This document shows positions 25,998 through 33,592 of a stretch of 41,182 nucleotides of DNA, piece by piece. Under the pieces are notes generated by a model, which saw nothing but the letters and a program-made list of their open reading frames with translations, ran no database searches and had not been told where the DNA came from. Origin of the DNA: Verrucomicrobiota bacterium (lineage in GTDB: Bacteria; Verrucomicrobiota; Verrucomicrobiia; Chthoniobacterales; Chthoniobacteraceae); NCBI GenBank assembly GCA_003402745.1, contig QQND01000020.1:1-41182 (forward strand), in the 5' to 3' direction. A program made the position numbers and the translations under genes. Position 1 is the stretch's first letter. Each line of letters starts with the position of its first letter.

Positions 25998-28325
25998 TTA
26001 TGGGCGCGAGGCGGTCTTTTTGGTTTGGGAAATCTCGGGCGGTGAGGCTGGTTTTTTGCGGGGCTCCAAGCGGGCGAGGTCCGCTAAAATCTTGAGTGTT
26101 TCCTCCTCCGTTGCAACGGACTCTGGATCCCGGCTTGCGAGGGGGTCTTCGTTGGAAAGTTTGAGGCGTTTGATTTTGGTGTCCTCTAAAAGCAGACGGC
26201 AAAAACGCGCTCCGGTCGGGTTCGACTCGATGGCTGCCTCGCGCTCGGAGTAGGAAGAGCGGGCTGTTTCGAGAAGGGATCGGCGTTCTGTTTCTTGGAG
26301 GCTCAGGCGGTTTTCCTGGCGTTCTTTCCGGGTCAGATCCCGTTCTGCGGCGACGGCTGCGAACGCGCTGGAGGCTTGTACTCTCTGGGAAGAGCGTTCG
26401 CTGAGGGTTTGTAAGTGGGTTTGCGAGATGGTGGGAACTCTTGGTGTAGGCAGAGTGTCGATCGCGTCATGCTGCAGGGGATCGACGAGTGCGGCCTCTC
26501 CTTCATGCGGAACATCGAGCGTGGAAGGCAGGATGATGTCGGGGCGCACCCCCAGCAGTTGGGTGGATTGACCGCTTACTCTGTAAAATTTTCCAACGGT
26601 GAGTGCCAAGCCGCCTACGGGGAGGCGCATATGGTAGCCAAGATATTCTTCCAAAGGAAGGGTCGTCTGGACCGAACCTTTACCAAAGGTTTGTTCCCCG
26701 CCGACGACAACGGCCCTGCCGTAGTCTTGCAGAGCTCCCGCCACTAATTCGCTTGCGGAGGCGCTGCTGCGGTCTGTCAACACCAGGAGCGGGCCGGAAT
26801 AGAGGGGTTTTTGAGAACGCATTCTGAGCGGAATAAGAATTTCGGTTTCCTCGTTTGGGGCGCGTACCTGTGCGATTGGAACGCGGCCGCAGAAGAGGCC
26901 GCCGATTTCGACGGCTTCGTCGAGGAGGCCGCCGAGGTTGGCGCGAAAATCCAAGACGATGCCCTCGACGTTTTCGGCCTGCAGGCGGCGTAACAGGACA
27001 CTGACATCGCGGGAAACGCTGCTGGACCGGTGGCCTGAGGCGTCCGGTTCATCTCCGTAAAAGGCGGGAATGACGAGCCACCCCAAACGAAGCGGAGTGG
27101 TACCGTCTGGAGTGGGGTAGTGGATGATTTTGGCGTACGACTCGCCATCAAAACTGCGCATTTCTTCGCGCCGGATTCCTACGATGAGGCGCTGGGCGGG
27201 ATCGCTGGCGCGCGCGGGAAGAACTTTGAGACGGACGAGGGAGCCTCTTTGGCCGCGCAGGAGGGCGAGGGCTTGGGGCATGGGGAGGCCGTCGAGTTCA
27301 CGGAAGGCGCCCGTCTCCTCGGCCACGGCGACGATGCGGTCGTTGACTCTCAGGCGGCCATCTTTCTGGGCCGGGCCGCCGGCCATGAGGCCTGCCACGC
27401 GCAAGCCCGCAGGATCGAGGTCGAGGGTGACTCCGATACCGATGCGAGAGAGGCGCAGTTCGTTTTCCGTGTCTTCGAGTTCCTCCTGGGTGAGGTAATC
27501 CGAATGAGCGTCGCAGGCCCTCGCCAAGGCAAGAAGCGCTGGGGAGAGCCGTTCCTTGGCGGCGGAGGACTGCAGATGTTTGAGAAGGTTTGCGAGACGT
27601 TTCTGGACCTGCGCCGTTGCTTTTTCGGGAGACACGCCTCCGAGGCGGCACTCTAAGAGTTCCGCGCCCACCTGCGCGGTCCAGAGCTCTTGAGCCTCGG
27701 TTTCATCGGCGGGCCAGGGGGCGTTTTCACGGGAGAGTTCGGTGTTCCAGGGGCTGGAAAAATCCCAGTTGCCTCCGGCCAGTGCGGAGGCCGTTTTGCA
27801 GAAGGTTGTGAGACGCTCGGAGTAACGCGCGTGGACGGCGTCGATGGCCTCGAGATTGCCGGCTTTCAAGCTCGCGGCGAAGGTCGTTCCGAACCGCTCC
27901 TGGAACTCTGTGAGATCAGTTTGAAAGAAATACAAACGCTCAGGGTCGAGGACGTCGAAATACCGGTTCAAGGCGCGTTTTGAGAATTGAAAATCCATCG
28001 GCCTGCGCAGGTAGTGCTGGGTCTCAAGAAGGTTGGCCGTGGCGGCCGCGACTTCTGGCCACAGGACGGTGGGGGCTGGGGCGCCTGGGGCAGGAGTCTT
28101 GGGTTTTGATTTGGCGCTGCGGCCTGCCTCCCGAGAGCCGCTCCGGGGCTTCGCTGGCGTGGCAAAAGCGGCCACTCCGGCTGCTGGCGTGGCAAAAGCG
28201 GCCACTCCGGCTGCTGGCGTGGCAAAAGCGGCCACTCCGGCCGCTGGCGCGAATTCAGAAGCGGCAACTCCAACGAGCGCGAGGGTGCCCAGCAGAAGGC
28301 GGCGCAAGAGGAGGGAAGGGGGCAT
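25998..28325 (-). CDS. prc: Carboxy-terminal processing (tail-specific) protease, Prc type
   Basis: 775 residues from ATG 28325; a TTG two codons upstream (28331) is an unlikely alternative. A signal peptide (1-22) is followed by a low-complexity Ala/Pro/Lys stretch that includes three AAGVAAFATP repeats. Then come the Prc N-terminal domain (YFDVLDPERLYFF), a PDZ domain (about residues 280-360), the S41 protease core with the nucleophile region SSASASELVAGAL and the lysine of TFGKGSVQT, and a charged C-terminal DUF3340-like tail. E. coli Prc cleaves periplasmic proteins from their C-terminus, including peptidoglycan enzymes and their regulators. The L,D-transpeptidase gene ends 55 bases upstream, consistent with a cell-wall role. 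It is longer than E. coli Prc (682 residues), mostly from the N-terminal linker and tail. Confidence 0.94.
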   Translation of the reverse strand: MPPSLLLRRLLLGTLALVGVAASEFAPAAGVAAFATPAAGVAAFATPAAGVAAFATPAKPRSGSREAGRSAKSKPKTPAPGAPAPTVLWPEVAAATANLLETQHYLRRPMDFQFSKRALNRYFDVLDPERLYFFQTDLTEFQERFGTTFAASLKAGNLEAIDAVHARYSERLTTFCKTASALAGGNWDFSSPWNTELSRENAPWPADETEAQELWTAQVGAELLECRLGGVSPEKATAQVQKRLANLLKHLQSSAAKERLSPALLALARACDAHSDYLTQEELEDTENELRLSRIGIGVTLDLDPAGLRVAGLMAGGPAQKDGRLRVNDRIVAVAEETGAFRELDGLPMPQALALLRGQRGSLVRLKVLPARASDPAQRLIVGIRREEMRSFDGESYAKIIHYPTPDGTTPLRLGWLVIPAFYGDEPDASGHRSSSVSRDVSVLLRRLQAENVEGIVLDFRANLGGLLDEAVEIGGLFCGRVPIAQVRAPNEETEILIPLRMRSQKPLYSGPLLVLTDRSSASASELVAGALQDYGRAVVVGGEQTFGKGSVQTTLPLEEYLGYHMRLPVGGLALTVGKFYRVSGQSTQLLGVRPDIILPSTLDVPHEGEAALVDPLQHDAIDTLPTPRVPTISQTHLQTLSERSSQRVQASSAFAAVAAERDLTRKERQENRLSLQETERRSLLETARSSYSEREAAIESNPTGARFCRLLLEDTKIKRLKLSNEDPLASRDPESVATEEETLKILADLARLEPRKKPASPPEISQTKKTASRP
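28153..28242. repeat. Three tandem 30-bp repeats inside prc
   Basis: Three nearly identical 30-bp units start at 28153, 28183 and 28213, with a partial fourth after them. Only the last base of the third unit differs. They encode the decapeptide AAGVAAFATP in the linker after the signal peptide. Near identity implies recent expansion; copy number changes would stay in frame. Confidence 0.95.
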
Positions 28326-28380
28326 GTGCAAATGGAAGCAGAGGGGTTTCTGGTCCGGACATCTGCAGCCAGGGGCCTAA

Positions 28381-28995
28381 TTAATCTCTGAAAACCTGGG
28401 CCAACCGGTCGCTAGCGGCGTGTTCCTTGAGGAGAACCTTCATCGGCTTGTTCAAAATTTCCACACGCGCCCCGATATCTATCGCTTCGAAAACTTTCAC
28501 GACGTCCTTGGAAGCCATTCGGATACAGCCCCAGCTGACGGGCTTGCCGAGGAGTTTTTCCTCCGGGGTTCCATGAATGTAGATGTAGCGCCCGTAGGAG
28601 TTGTGGTTTTGCGCTTCGAGGCCCCGCAGCCAGATGATGCGCGTCACGATGGGGTCCCTGCCCGGGGCGTTGGGGGGGAGCACCTCGCCAGTGGGCCGGC
28701 GTTGTTTGAAAACGGTCCCTTCGCGGACGCTTTGCCCGATCTTTGCGGCCACCTGCAGAAGGCCGAGGGGCGTGGCATAACTGCCCAAGCGGTCTCCGAG
28801 GCCAAAGCGGGAGGTGGAAATGGGAAACCGTGCGACTTCCAGTCCGTCCTGCCAAAGGACCATTTTCTGATCGGCGACACTCACGAGCAGGCTGGTTTCC
28901 GAGGCCATGCAGACCCCTCCGGGAAAAGGACCGACTCCGGCGCAGGCGAACAGGGCGGTCGCGATGGCGAATAGGGCTTTTGAAGGAGAAAACAT
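28381..28995 (-). CDS. L,D-transpeptidase (YkuD domain)
   Basis: 204 residues from ATG 28995; a TTG at 29013 could add six residues. The N-terminus is a signal sequence with a possible lipobox-like LFAC (15-18). The YkuD domain starts near residue 35 and ends in its catalytic motif, HGTPEE (His141) followed by SWGCIRM (Cys157). These enzymes use the cysteine to form 3-3 peptidoglycan crosslinks or to attach proteins to peptidoglycan, in the periplasm. All catalytic residues are present. It precedes prc by 55 bases on the same strand and is likely co-transcribed with it. Confidence 0.93.
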   Translation of the reverse strand: MFSPSKALFAIATALFACAGVGPFPGGVCMASETSLLVSVADQKMVLWQDGLEVARFPISTSRFGLGDRLGSYATPLGLLQVAAKIGQSVREGTVFKQRRPTGEVLPPNAPGRDPIVTRIIWLRGLEAQNHNSYGRYIYIHGTPEEKLLGKPVSWGCIRMASKDVVKVFEAIDIGARVEILNKPMKVLLKEHAASDRLAQVFRD

Positions 28996-29106
28996 GGGTG
29001 AAAGCTGAATCAAAAGGAGGGTCCCTCGTATTAGCTCAAAAAGGGGTAAAAATAAAGGCGGATTTAGGAGCGAGCTTAATTTTTAGACGGAAAGCAATTG
29101 GCGAGA

Positions 29107-29133
29107 GCAGTTTGTGGTCATGTAACAAACTGC
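29107..29133. terminator. Strong stem-loop downstream of the NAD-binding oxidoreductase gene
   Basis: A perfect 9-bp stem, GCAGTTTGT (29107-29115) and ACAAACTGC (29125-29133), with a 9-base loop. It lies about 70 bases past the minus-strand stop at 29202 and before the L,D-transpeptidase gene. No U-run follows on the minus strand, so it may be an mRNA 3'-end stabiliser instead of an intrinsic terminator. Confidence 0.4.
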
Positions 29134-29201
29134 CCCCGGGTCCCGAGTGCGACGCGCTGATTTTGGGACACAAAACGTTCCCCGCCGCTTCCAGGCCGCG
29201 C

Positions 29202-30167
29202 CTAGTGTTTTTTGGAAGCCCGCGCGGGTTGGCTTTTTTGAGAGGGCCGCTTGGGCTTGGAGGGGGCTGGGCCGCGTCCCCTGAATGTTAATTCAGCGAT
29301 TCCGCTTTTATCCAAGCCGCCCAGCCCGGCTGCGACCAGGCGCTCGAATTGAGCGAGGGTTGCCTGAGCGAGAGGGAGGTGCAATTTCTGGGTTTTGGCC
29401 AGAGCGAGTGCGATGGCGCTGTCTTTGGCTGCGTGGGCTCCGCTGAAAAAGCAGGCGTGGTCTCGGTTGACCATGTCGTCGCCATCGGTGGCGAGAACGC
29501 GGCTGGCGGCGCCGGTTTGGGAGAAGACCTCGCGGACTACGGAGAGGTCCTGGCCGAGGGCGTCCCCGAGGGCGAGGCCTTCGGCGAGGGCGGCGGTGTT
29601 GATGTTCATGACCATGTTCACGAGTGCCTTGAGCTGCGCTGCTCGACCGGTTTCACCGATGTAGCGAAGCAACTTGCCGTGATCGGAGAGGGCTTCGAGG
29701 ACTGGCTTGAGCTTGAGGAAGACACGTTTTTCGCCACCGCACATGAGGTAGAGGGTGCCGTTGCGGGCCTGGGTGATGGAGGACGCCATACAGGCCTCGA
29801 GGCTGGCGGCGCCCGCGGCGTGGCACAGGCGGGCGACCTTTTGGTGGGTTTCGGGGGCGACGGTGGCGCAGTTGACGAACGTCCTGCCTGGAGCGGATTT
29901 GAGGAGGTTGTCCTTTCGGTTGGCGAAGATTTGGAGTTGGGCTTTGTCGTCGGTGACTACGGTGAAAATAGTTTTCGCCAGGCGAGACACCTCTGCGAGG
30001 GAACTGCAGGCGGTGGCGCCGATCTCGGTTGCGAGAGCCTGGGCCGCTTCGAGTTTGGGATCAAAAACGGCGGCGACATGGTAGCCGTTTTCGCTGAGGT
30101 GGCGGGCCATGTTGGCGCCCATGCGGCCCACGCCGACGAAGCCTAAATCTTTGGAGGTTAAACGCAT
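29202..30167 (-). CDS. NAD(P)-dependent oxidoreductase, 3-hydroxyisobutyrate dehydrogenase family
   Basis: 321 residues from ATG 30167; the open frame continues upstream, but the family starts here with the Rossmann motif GFVGVGRMGANMA. Later landmarks are ATVAPETHQK and GTLYLMCGG. The usual substrate-binding DAPVSGG segment is altered to EACMASS, so the substrate may not be a standard 3-hydroxyacid. The catalytic lysine is probably the one in QLKALVNM. A basic, proline-rich tail (about 300-321: KPKRPSQKSQPARASKKH) is unusual for the family. Candidates include tartronate semialdehyde, glyoxylate/succinic semialdehyde or imine reduction. A TACCAT box 6 bases before the ATG is a possible -10 element. 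It is divergent from a DUF1501 gene, 196 bases away. Confidence 0.9.
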   Translation of the reverse strand: MRLTSKDLGFVGVGRMGANMARHLSENGYHVAAVFDPKLEAAQALATEIGATACSSLAEVSRLAKTIFTVVTDDKAQLQIFANRKDNLLKSAPGRTFVNCATVAPETHQKVARLCHAAGAASLEACMASSITQARNGTLYLMCGGEKRVFLKLKPVLEALSDHGKLLRYIGETGRAAQLKALVNMVMNINTAALAEGLALGDALGQDLSVVREVFSQTGAASRVLATDGDDMVNRDHACFFSGAHAAKDSAIALALAKTQKLHLPLAQATLAQFERLVAAGLGGLDKSGIAELTFRGRGPAPSKPKRPSQKSQPARASKKH

Positions 30168-30351
30168 GATTGAATGGTATTGGGCGGTTGAGGGGACAGG
30201 CGGGCGGGCTTGGAACCGGCCGTGCGGGGGCAGGGGCGGTTCAGCCTGCGCCGAGCGTTCCATTTACACGTCTCATGGACAGATATCCAGCGCGGTGATC
30301 AATCAGGTGCGGGGCTGGCTGGCTGCGTTGACTTGCTGTTTTGCGGCTGTT

Positions 30352-30355
30352 AAGG
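30352..30355 (+). promoter_or_regulatory. Ribosome binding site for the second DUF1501 gene
   Basis: AAGG, within AAGGTG, lies 8 bases before ATG 30364 and supports that start over the longer open frame that begins at 30109 and overlaps the divergent gene. Confidence 0.5.
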
Positions 30356-30363
30356 TGCTGTTC

Positions 30364-31818
30364 ATGCAGCCGTTACCCCCCCACGGATTATCGCGTCGCC
30401 ATGCCATTCAGGCGGGGGCCGTCGGGCTGCTGGGCTTGGGCATGAACCATCTCTCGGCGCTGCAGGCGTTGGGGGCGGCTTCTGCTGCAGAGGGGCTTCC
30501 GCGAGCTTCTGGGCGTGCCAAGTCGGTCGTTTACGTCTTTCTTTCCGGGGGCCTGGCTCAGCACGAGAGTTTTGACATGAAGCCCGACGCGCCGCTGGAG
30601 TTCAGGGGCGAATTCAAACCCATTTCCACGAGCGCCGACGGGATTCAGATTTGCGAACACCTGCCAATGCTCGCAAAGCGCGCCCACAAATATGCGCTGG
30701 TGCGCTCGCTCACGCACCCGAGTAACGACCATTCGGCGGCGCACCACATCATGCTGACGGGTCGCAGTGAAATCCCCCTGGGGTTTGACCCAGGCAAACC
30801 GAAGGGATCGGACTGGCCAAGCATCGTCTCTCTCGCGGGAAGTTTGCTTCCGCCCAAAAACAACCTGCCGCCCGCCTTGGTCCTTCCCGACAAACTGCAG
30901 CACCGTGAGGGGCGGTTTATTCCGGGGCAGTTTGCGGGGCAGTTGGGAAAACAAAGCGACCCGTGGTTTTTGGAAATGGCGCCCTACCATCCGCAGCACT
31001 ACGGTGCGTTTCCGGAATATTTGTTCCATCACGAAAAGGGGGCGCTTGTGGACCGGTCGGTTCTTTTCCAGGCGCCGCATTTGTCTCTCCCGGAGGGACT
31101 CACGAGGGACCGGCTCTTGGACCGCGTGGCGCTGCGCCAGACGCTTGAGGGGCAGACGCGGTTGCTGAACCAGAGCATTGAAGACACCGGGTTCGACCGG
31201 TACCGGGAGGCGGCGGTGTCTTTGATTACGAACAGTTCGGTGCGTGATGCATTTGACCTGAGTCTGGTGGCGCCCGAGGTCATGGAGCGGTATGGCAACA
31301 ACAGTTTTGGTTGGTCGTTGATCATGGCCAGACGGCTGCTGGAAAGCGGAGTGCGCTTGATCCAGGTTAACCTAGGGAACAATGAATCCTGGGACACCCA
31401 CCAGGCGGCGTTTCCCAATCTGAAGGATTTTTTGCTTCCGCCCATGGACCGGGCAGTCAGCGCGTTTTTTGACGATTTGGAAGCGAGTGGATTGATGTCC
31501 GAAACGCTCGTGGTGATGGGGAGCGAGTTTGGGCGGACTCCGAAAATCTCGACGTTGCCTGGAGCAAAGCTTCCGGGACGCGACCACTGGGGCGCGTCAC
31601 AAACGGTGCTTCTTGCTGGCGGCGGGGTTCGCGGCGGGACGGTGATTGGCGCCACGGACAAAAAGGGTGCGTTTCCAGTCAGTAAACCGCAAAAGCCGGA
31701 GAACTTGGCGGCCACGATTTATCAGGCGCTTGGAATTCCCCATACGATGGAGTGGCACGATCCGCTGCAGCGTCCTCATTCGCTCTACCAGGGGCAGCCG
31801 ATTCCCGGCCTGACCTGA
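30364..31818 (+). CDS. DUF1501 family Tat-exported protein (copy 2, solitary)
   Basis: 484 residues. Tat signal with SRRHAIQAG near residues 10-18, then a Gly/Leu-rich core. The DUF1501 body shows FLSGGLAQHESFDMKPDAP near the start, MSETLVVMGSEFGRTP and LPGRDHWG, then GATDKKG and a C-terminal IYQALGIP segment. The fold is alkaline-phosphatase-like. Unlike the other two copies in the window, no cytochrome/PSD1 gene lies upstream on its strand; the neighbour is the divergent oxidoreductase gene. Either its partner is elsewhere or this subtype works alone. Reaction unknown; exported hydrolase of glycan-linked groups is a guess. Confidence 0.9.
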   Translation: MQPLPPHGLSRRHAIQAGAVGLLGLGMNHLSALQALGAASAAEGLPRASGRAKSVVYVFLSGGLAQHESFDMKPDAPLEFRGEFKPISTSADGIQICEHLPMLAKRAHKYALVRSLTHPSNDHSAAHHIMLTGRSEIPLGFDPGKPKGSDWPSIVSLAGSLLPPKNNLPPALVLPDKLQHREGRFIPGQFAGQLGKQSDPWFLEMAPYHPQHYGAFPEYLFHHEKGALVDRSVLFQAPHLSLPEGLTRDRLLDRVALRQTLEGQTRLLNQSIEDTGFDRYREAAVSLITNSSVRDAFDLSLVAPEVMERYGNNSFGWSLIMARRLLESGVRLIQVNLGNNESWDTHQAAFPNLKDFLLPPMDRAVSAFFDDLEASGLMSETLVVMGSEFGRTPKISTLPGAKLPGRDHWGASQTVLLAGGGVRGGTVIGATDKKGAFPVSKPQKPENLAATIYQALGIPHTMEWHDPLQRPHSLYQGQPIPGLT

Positions 31819-31891
31819 GGGTTGGGGTTTTAAGTCCGCAGAGCCCCTCGGAAGGGGAGGCAGGAACACGCCCTCTCTGGAGAGGGTTGAG

Positions 31892-31954
31892 CCGGACCCG
31901 TCCGGTGAGGCCTTCGGTGCCGGACCTGACATTTGTCCGGTGACTGTCGTCCGG
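31892..31954. repeat. Cluster of CCGGAC / GTCCGG hexamers
   Basis: Five copies of the hexamer in both orientations (31892, 31900, 31920, 31935, 31949) fall within 63 bases after the DUF1501 stop. Pairs such as 31900-31905 with 31920-31925 can form alternative hairpins. Just upstream, CCCTCT-CTGG-AGAGGG is another stem with a tetraloop. The cluster may be a complex transcription end or REP-like element. Confidence 0.5.
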
Positions 31955-31964
31955 CGACCGACGT

Positions 31965-32057
31965 CTAGGCTTTGGTATTGCGGGTGGCCGTTTGTTTGGG
32001 CTTTTCCTTTTTCGGTTTCTTGACTTCCTTTTTGCGACTGTTGTTTCCCTTTGCCAT
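31965..32057 (-). CDS. 30-residue lysine-rich small protein
   Basis: ATG at 32057, stop TAG at 31965-31967. The product begins MAKGNNSRKKEVKKPKKEKP and is about one-third lysine, with one acidic cluster and no hydrophobic core. It has the best-placed Shine-Dalgarno sequence seen in the window (GGAG, 5 bases before the ATG). Very short proteins starting MAKG-x-N-x-x-K-x-E-x-KKPK are, from memory, widespread in bacteria, but I know of no assigned function. Its charge suggests nucleic-acid or ribosome contact (inference). It is divergent from the VF530-family gene, whose start is 69 bases away, and faces the DUF1501 gene. Confidence 0.75.
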   Translation of the reverse strand: MAKGNNSRKKEVKKPKKEKPKQTATRNTKA

Positions 32058-32062
32058 AAAGA

Positions 32063-32066
32063 CTCC
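32063..32066 (-). promoter_or_regulatory. Shine-Dalgarno sequence of the 30-residue protein
   Basis: GGAG on the minus strand with a 5-base spacer to ATG 32057. It is a strong reason to call this tiny frame a gene, because most neighbouring starts lack one. Confidence 0.65.
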
Positions 32067-32126
32067 GTTTATTGACGGGCGAGGGTGTTGCGTCGAGTCT
32101 ATTCGGGTTTAGACCCTTTCCATCCC

Positions 32127-32354
32127 ATGACAGACTTTCAATCGGCCGATCCGTTGCACGGTGTCACCCTCGAGAAAATTCTCACCGCCTTGGTGGAACG
32201 GCACGGCTGGGAGCATCTGGGGCTGCACATTGACATTCGCTGTTTCAATATGAACCCCAGCATTAAATCGAGTTTAACGTTTCTAAGGAAAACACCTTGG
32301 GCGCGGAAGAAGGTGGAGAATCTTTATCTTTGGACCTGTCTTGAAAAGGATTAG
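32127..32354 (+). CDS. VF530 family protein (DUF2132)
   Basis: 75 residues from ATG 32127. The conserved core is clear: [37 protein letters not shown], then [13 protein letters not shown]. This matches the small helical VF530/DUF2132 family, whose structure is known and which has been suggested to bind DNA; the cellular role is not settled. Length is typical. It is separated from the CobW-type gene by 51 bases that contain a candidate promoter. The ATG has no Shine-Dalgarno sequence. Confidence 0.92.
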   Translation: MTDFQSADPLHGVTLEKILTALVERHGWEHLGLHIDIRCFNMNPSIKSSLTFLRKTPWARKKVENLYLWTCLEKD

Positions 32355-32369
32355 GGAGCGTGTCTGTCT

Positions 32370-32398
32370 TTGCCCTGCAAATGCATGTTTGTTAGGGT
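32370..32398 (+). promoter_or_regulatory. Candidate promoter of the CobW-type gene (near-leaderless)
   Basis: TTGCCC (32370-32375) and TAGGGT (32393-32398) are separated by exactly 17 bases. The -10 box ends 7 bases before ATG 32406, predicting a transcript that begins at or one base before the start codon. Confidence 0.35.
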
Positions 32399-32405
32399 AT
32401 CGAGG

Positions 32406-33548
32406 ATGAACACCCCGGAATCCGTCAAATCCCCTGCAAAGGCTCTTTATATAATGATCGGCGGTTTTCTGGGGGCGGGGAAAACCACTGCGGTGGCCGC
32501 GCTGGCCCAGCGGCTCAGCTCCAAGGGCAGGCGGGTCGGACTGATTACAAACGACCAAGGGCAGGAGTTGGTGGATACGGCGATGCTGCGCTCCAAGGGG
32601 TTTGCCACGGAGGAGATCCCTGGGGGCTGTTTTTGTTGTCGTTTTAACTCGTTGGTGGACGCGGCGGACCGGCTTTCGGAAGCCTCGCGGCCGGACGTTT
32701 TCATTGCCGAACCGGTGGGGAGTTGTACGGATTTGGTGGCGACGGTGACGTATCCGCTGCGTCGCATGTACGGGGAGCACTTTCGTATCGCGCCGTTGAG
32801 TGTACTTTTAGATCCGGTTCGGGCGCTGCGGGTTTTCGGGCTTCAGGAGGGCGGGAGTTTTTCCCAGAAGGTCATTTATATTTACAAAAAGCAGCTGGAG
32901 GAGGCGGATTTTATCGTCGTGAGCAAGTCGGAGCTTCTGGGGGCGGAGCAGATGGAGTTGTTGAAGGGGGCGATATCCCGCGAGTTTCCGAATGCGGAAG
33001 TTCTCTGTGCCTCGGTGCGTACGGGGGAGGGGTTGGAGGAGTGGTTTTCCAAGGTGGAAGCGGGCGAGCAGCAGGAGCGTCAGACCATGGCTGTCGACTA
33101 TACAGTGTACGCTGAAGGCGAGGCTCTTCTGGGATGGCTCAATGCCACAGTGGAGTGCGCGCCGGAGGGCGAGTTTGACGCCAACGCCTTTTTGCGGGCC
33201 TTCGCAGCGGAGATCCAAGGGCGGCTGCAGACGGAAGGCGCGGAAATTGCACACTTGAAAATGACTTTCAGCCCGGATGCGGGCCTGGGCGATATCGCGG
33301 TGGTCAATTTGGTGCGGAGCGATTTTGTTCCTGAACTTGCGATTCGCCTGGAGCAGCCCGCAGGGAGCGGGCAAGTGATCGTCAACCTGCGCGCTGAGGC
33401 GGATCCGGAGTTGCTTGCGGGCGCGGTGCGGGATGCGCTGCCGATTGCGGCGGCTGCGGTGGCCGGTCTTGGAGCGGAGCTCGAGCATCTCGAGTTTTTC
33501 CGCCCTGGAAAACCGGTGCCCACGCACCGGGTGGAATCCTTGGGGTAA
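32406..33548 (+). CDS. CobW/COG0523 family GTPase (metallochaperone-like)
   Basis: 380 residues from ATG 32406; upstream in-frame starts exist (TTG 32370, ATG 32385) but add no conserved sequence. Walker A GGFLGAGKTT is at 19-28, the COG0523 metal-binding motif GCFCC at 74-78, and IAEPVGSCTD forms the Walker-B-side segment. The family's usual guanine-recognition NKxD is seen as SKSE (VVSKSELL), a notable change. The C-terminal half is unlike the standard CobW_C domain and may bind a different client. Members insert metals (Zn, Co, Fe) into target enzymes in the cytoplasm. No zinc-regulated (Zur) neighbours are seen, so metal and client are unknown. Confidence 0.85.
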   Translation: MNTPESVKSPAKALYIMIGGFLGAGKTTAVAALAQRLSSKGRRVGLITNDQGQELVDTAMLRSKGFATEEIPGGCFCCRFNSLVDAADRLSEASRPDVFIAEPVGSCTDLVATVTYPLRRMYGEHFRIAPLSVLLDPVRALRVFGLQEGGSFSQKVIYIYKKQLEEADFIVVSKSELLGAEQMELLKGAISREFPNAEVLCASVRTGEGLEEWFSKVEAGEQQERQTMAVDYTVYAEGEALLGWLNATVECAPEGEFDANAFLRAFAAEIQGRLQTEGAEIAHLKMTFSPDAGLGDIAVVNLVRSDFVPELAIRLEQPAGSGQVIVNLRAEADPELLAGAVRDALPIAAAAVAGLGAELEHLEFFRPGKPVPTHRVESLG

Positions 33549-33592
33549 TCCTTGGGGTAGTCCCTGGAATAGGGGAGGCCTGGAATTTTCGC

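Noticed and set aside
28153-28242. CRISPR-like array
   Set aside because: The units are contiguous, without spacers, and in frame within prc.
29349-30146. 265-codon plus-strand frame
   Set aside because: Antisense to the Rossmann-fold oxidoreductase gene; Glu/Gly-rich shadow without motifs.
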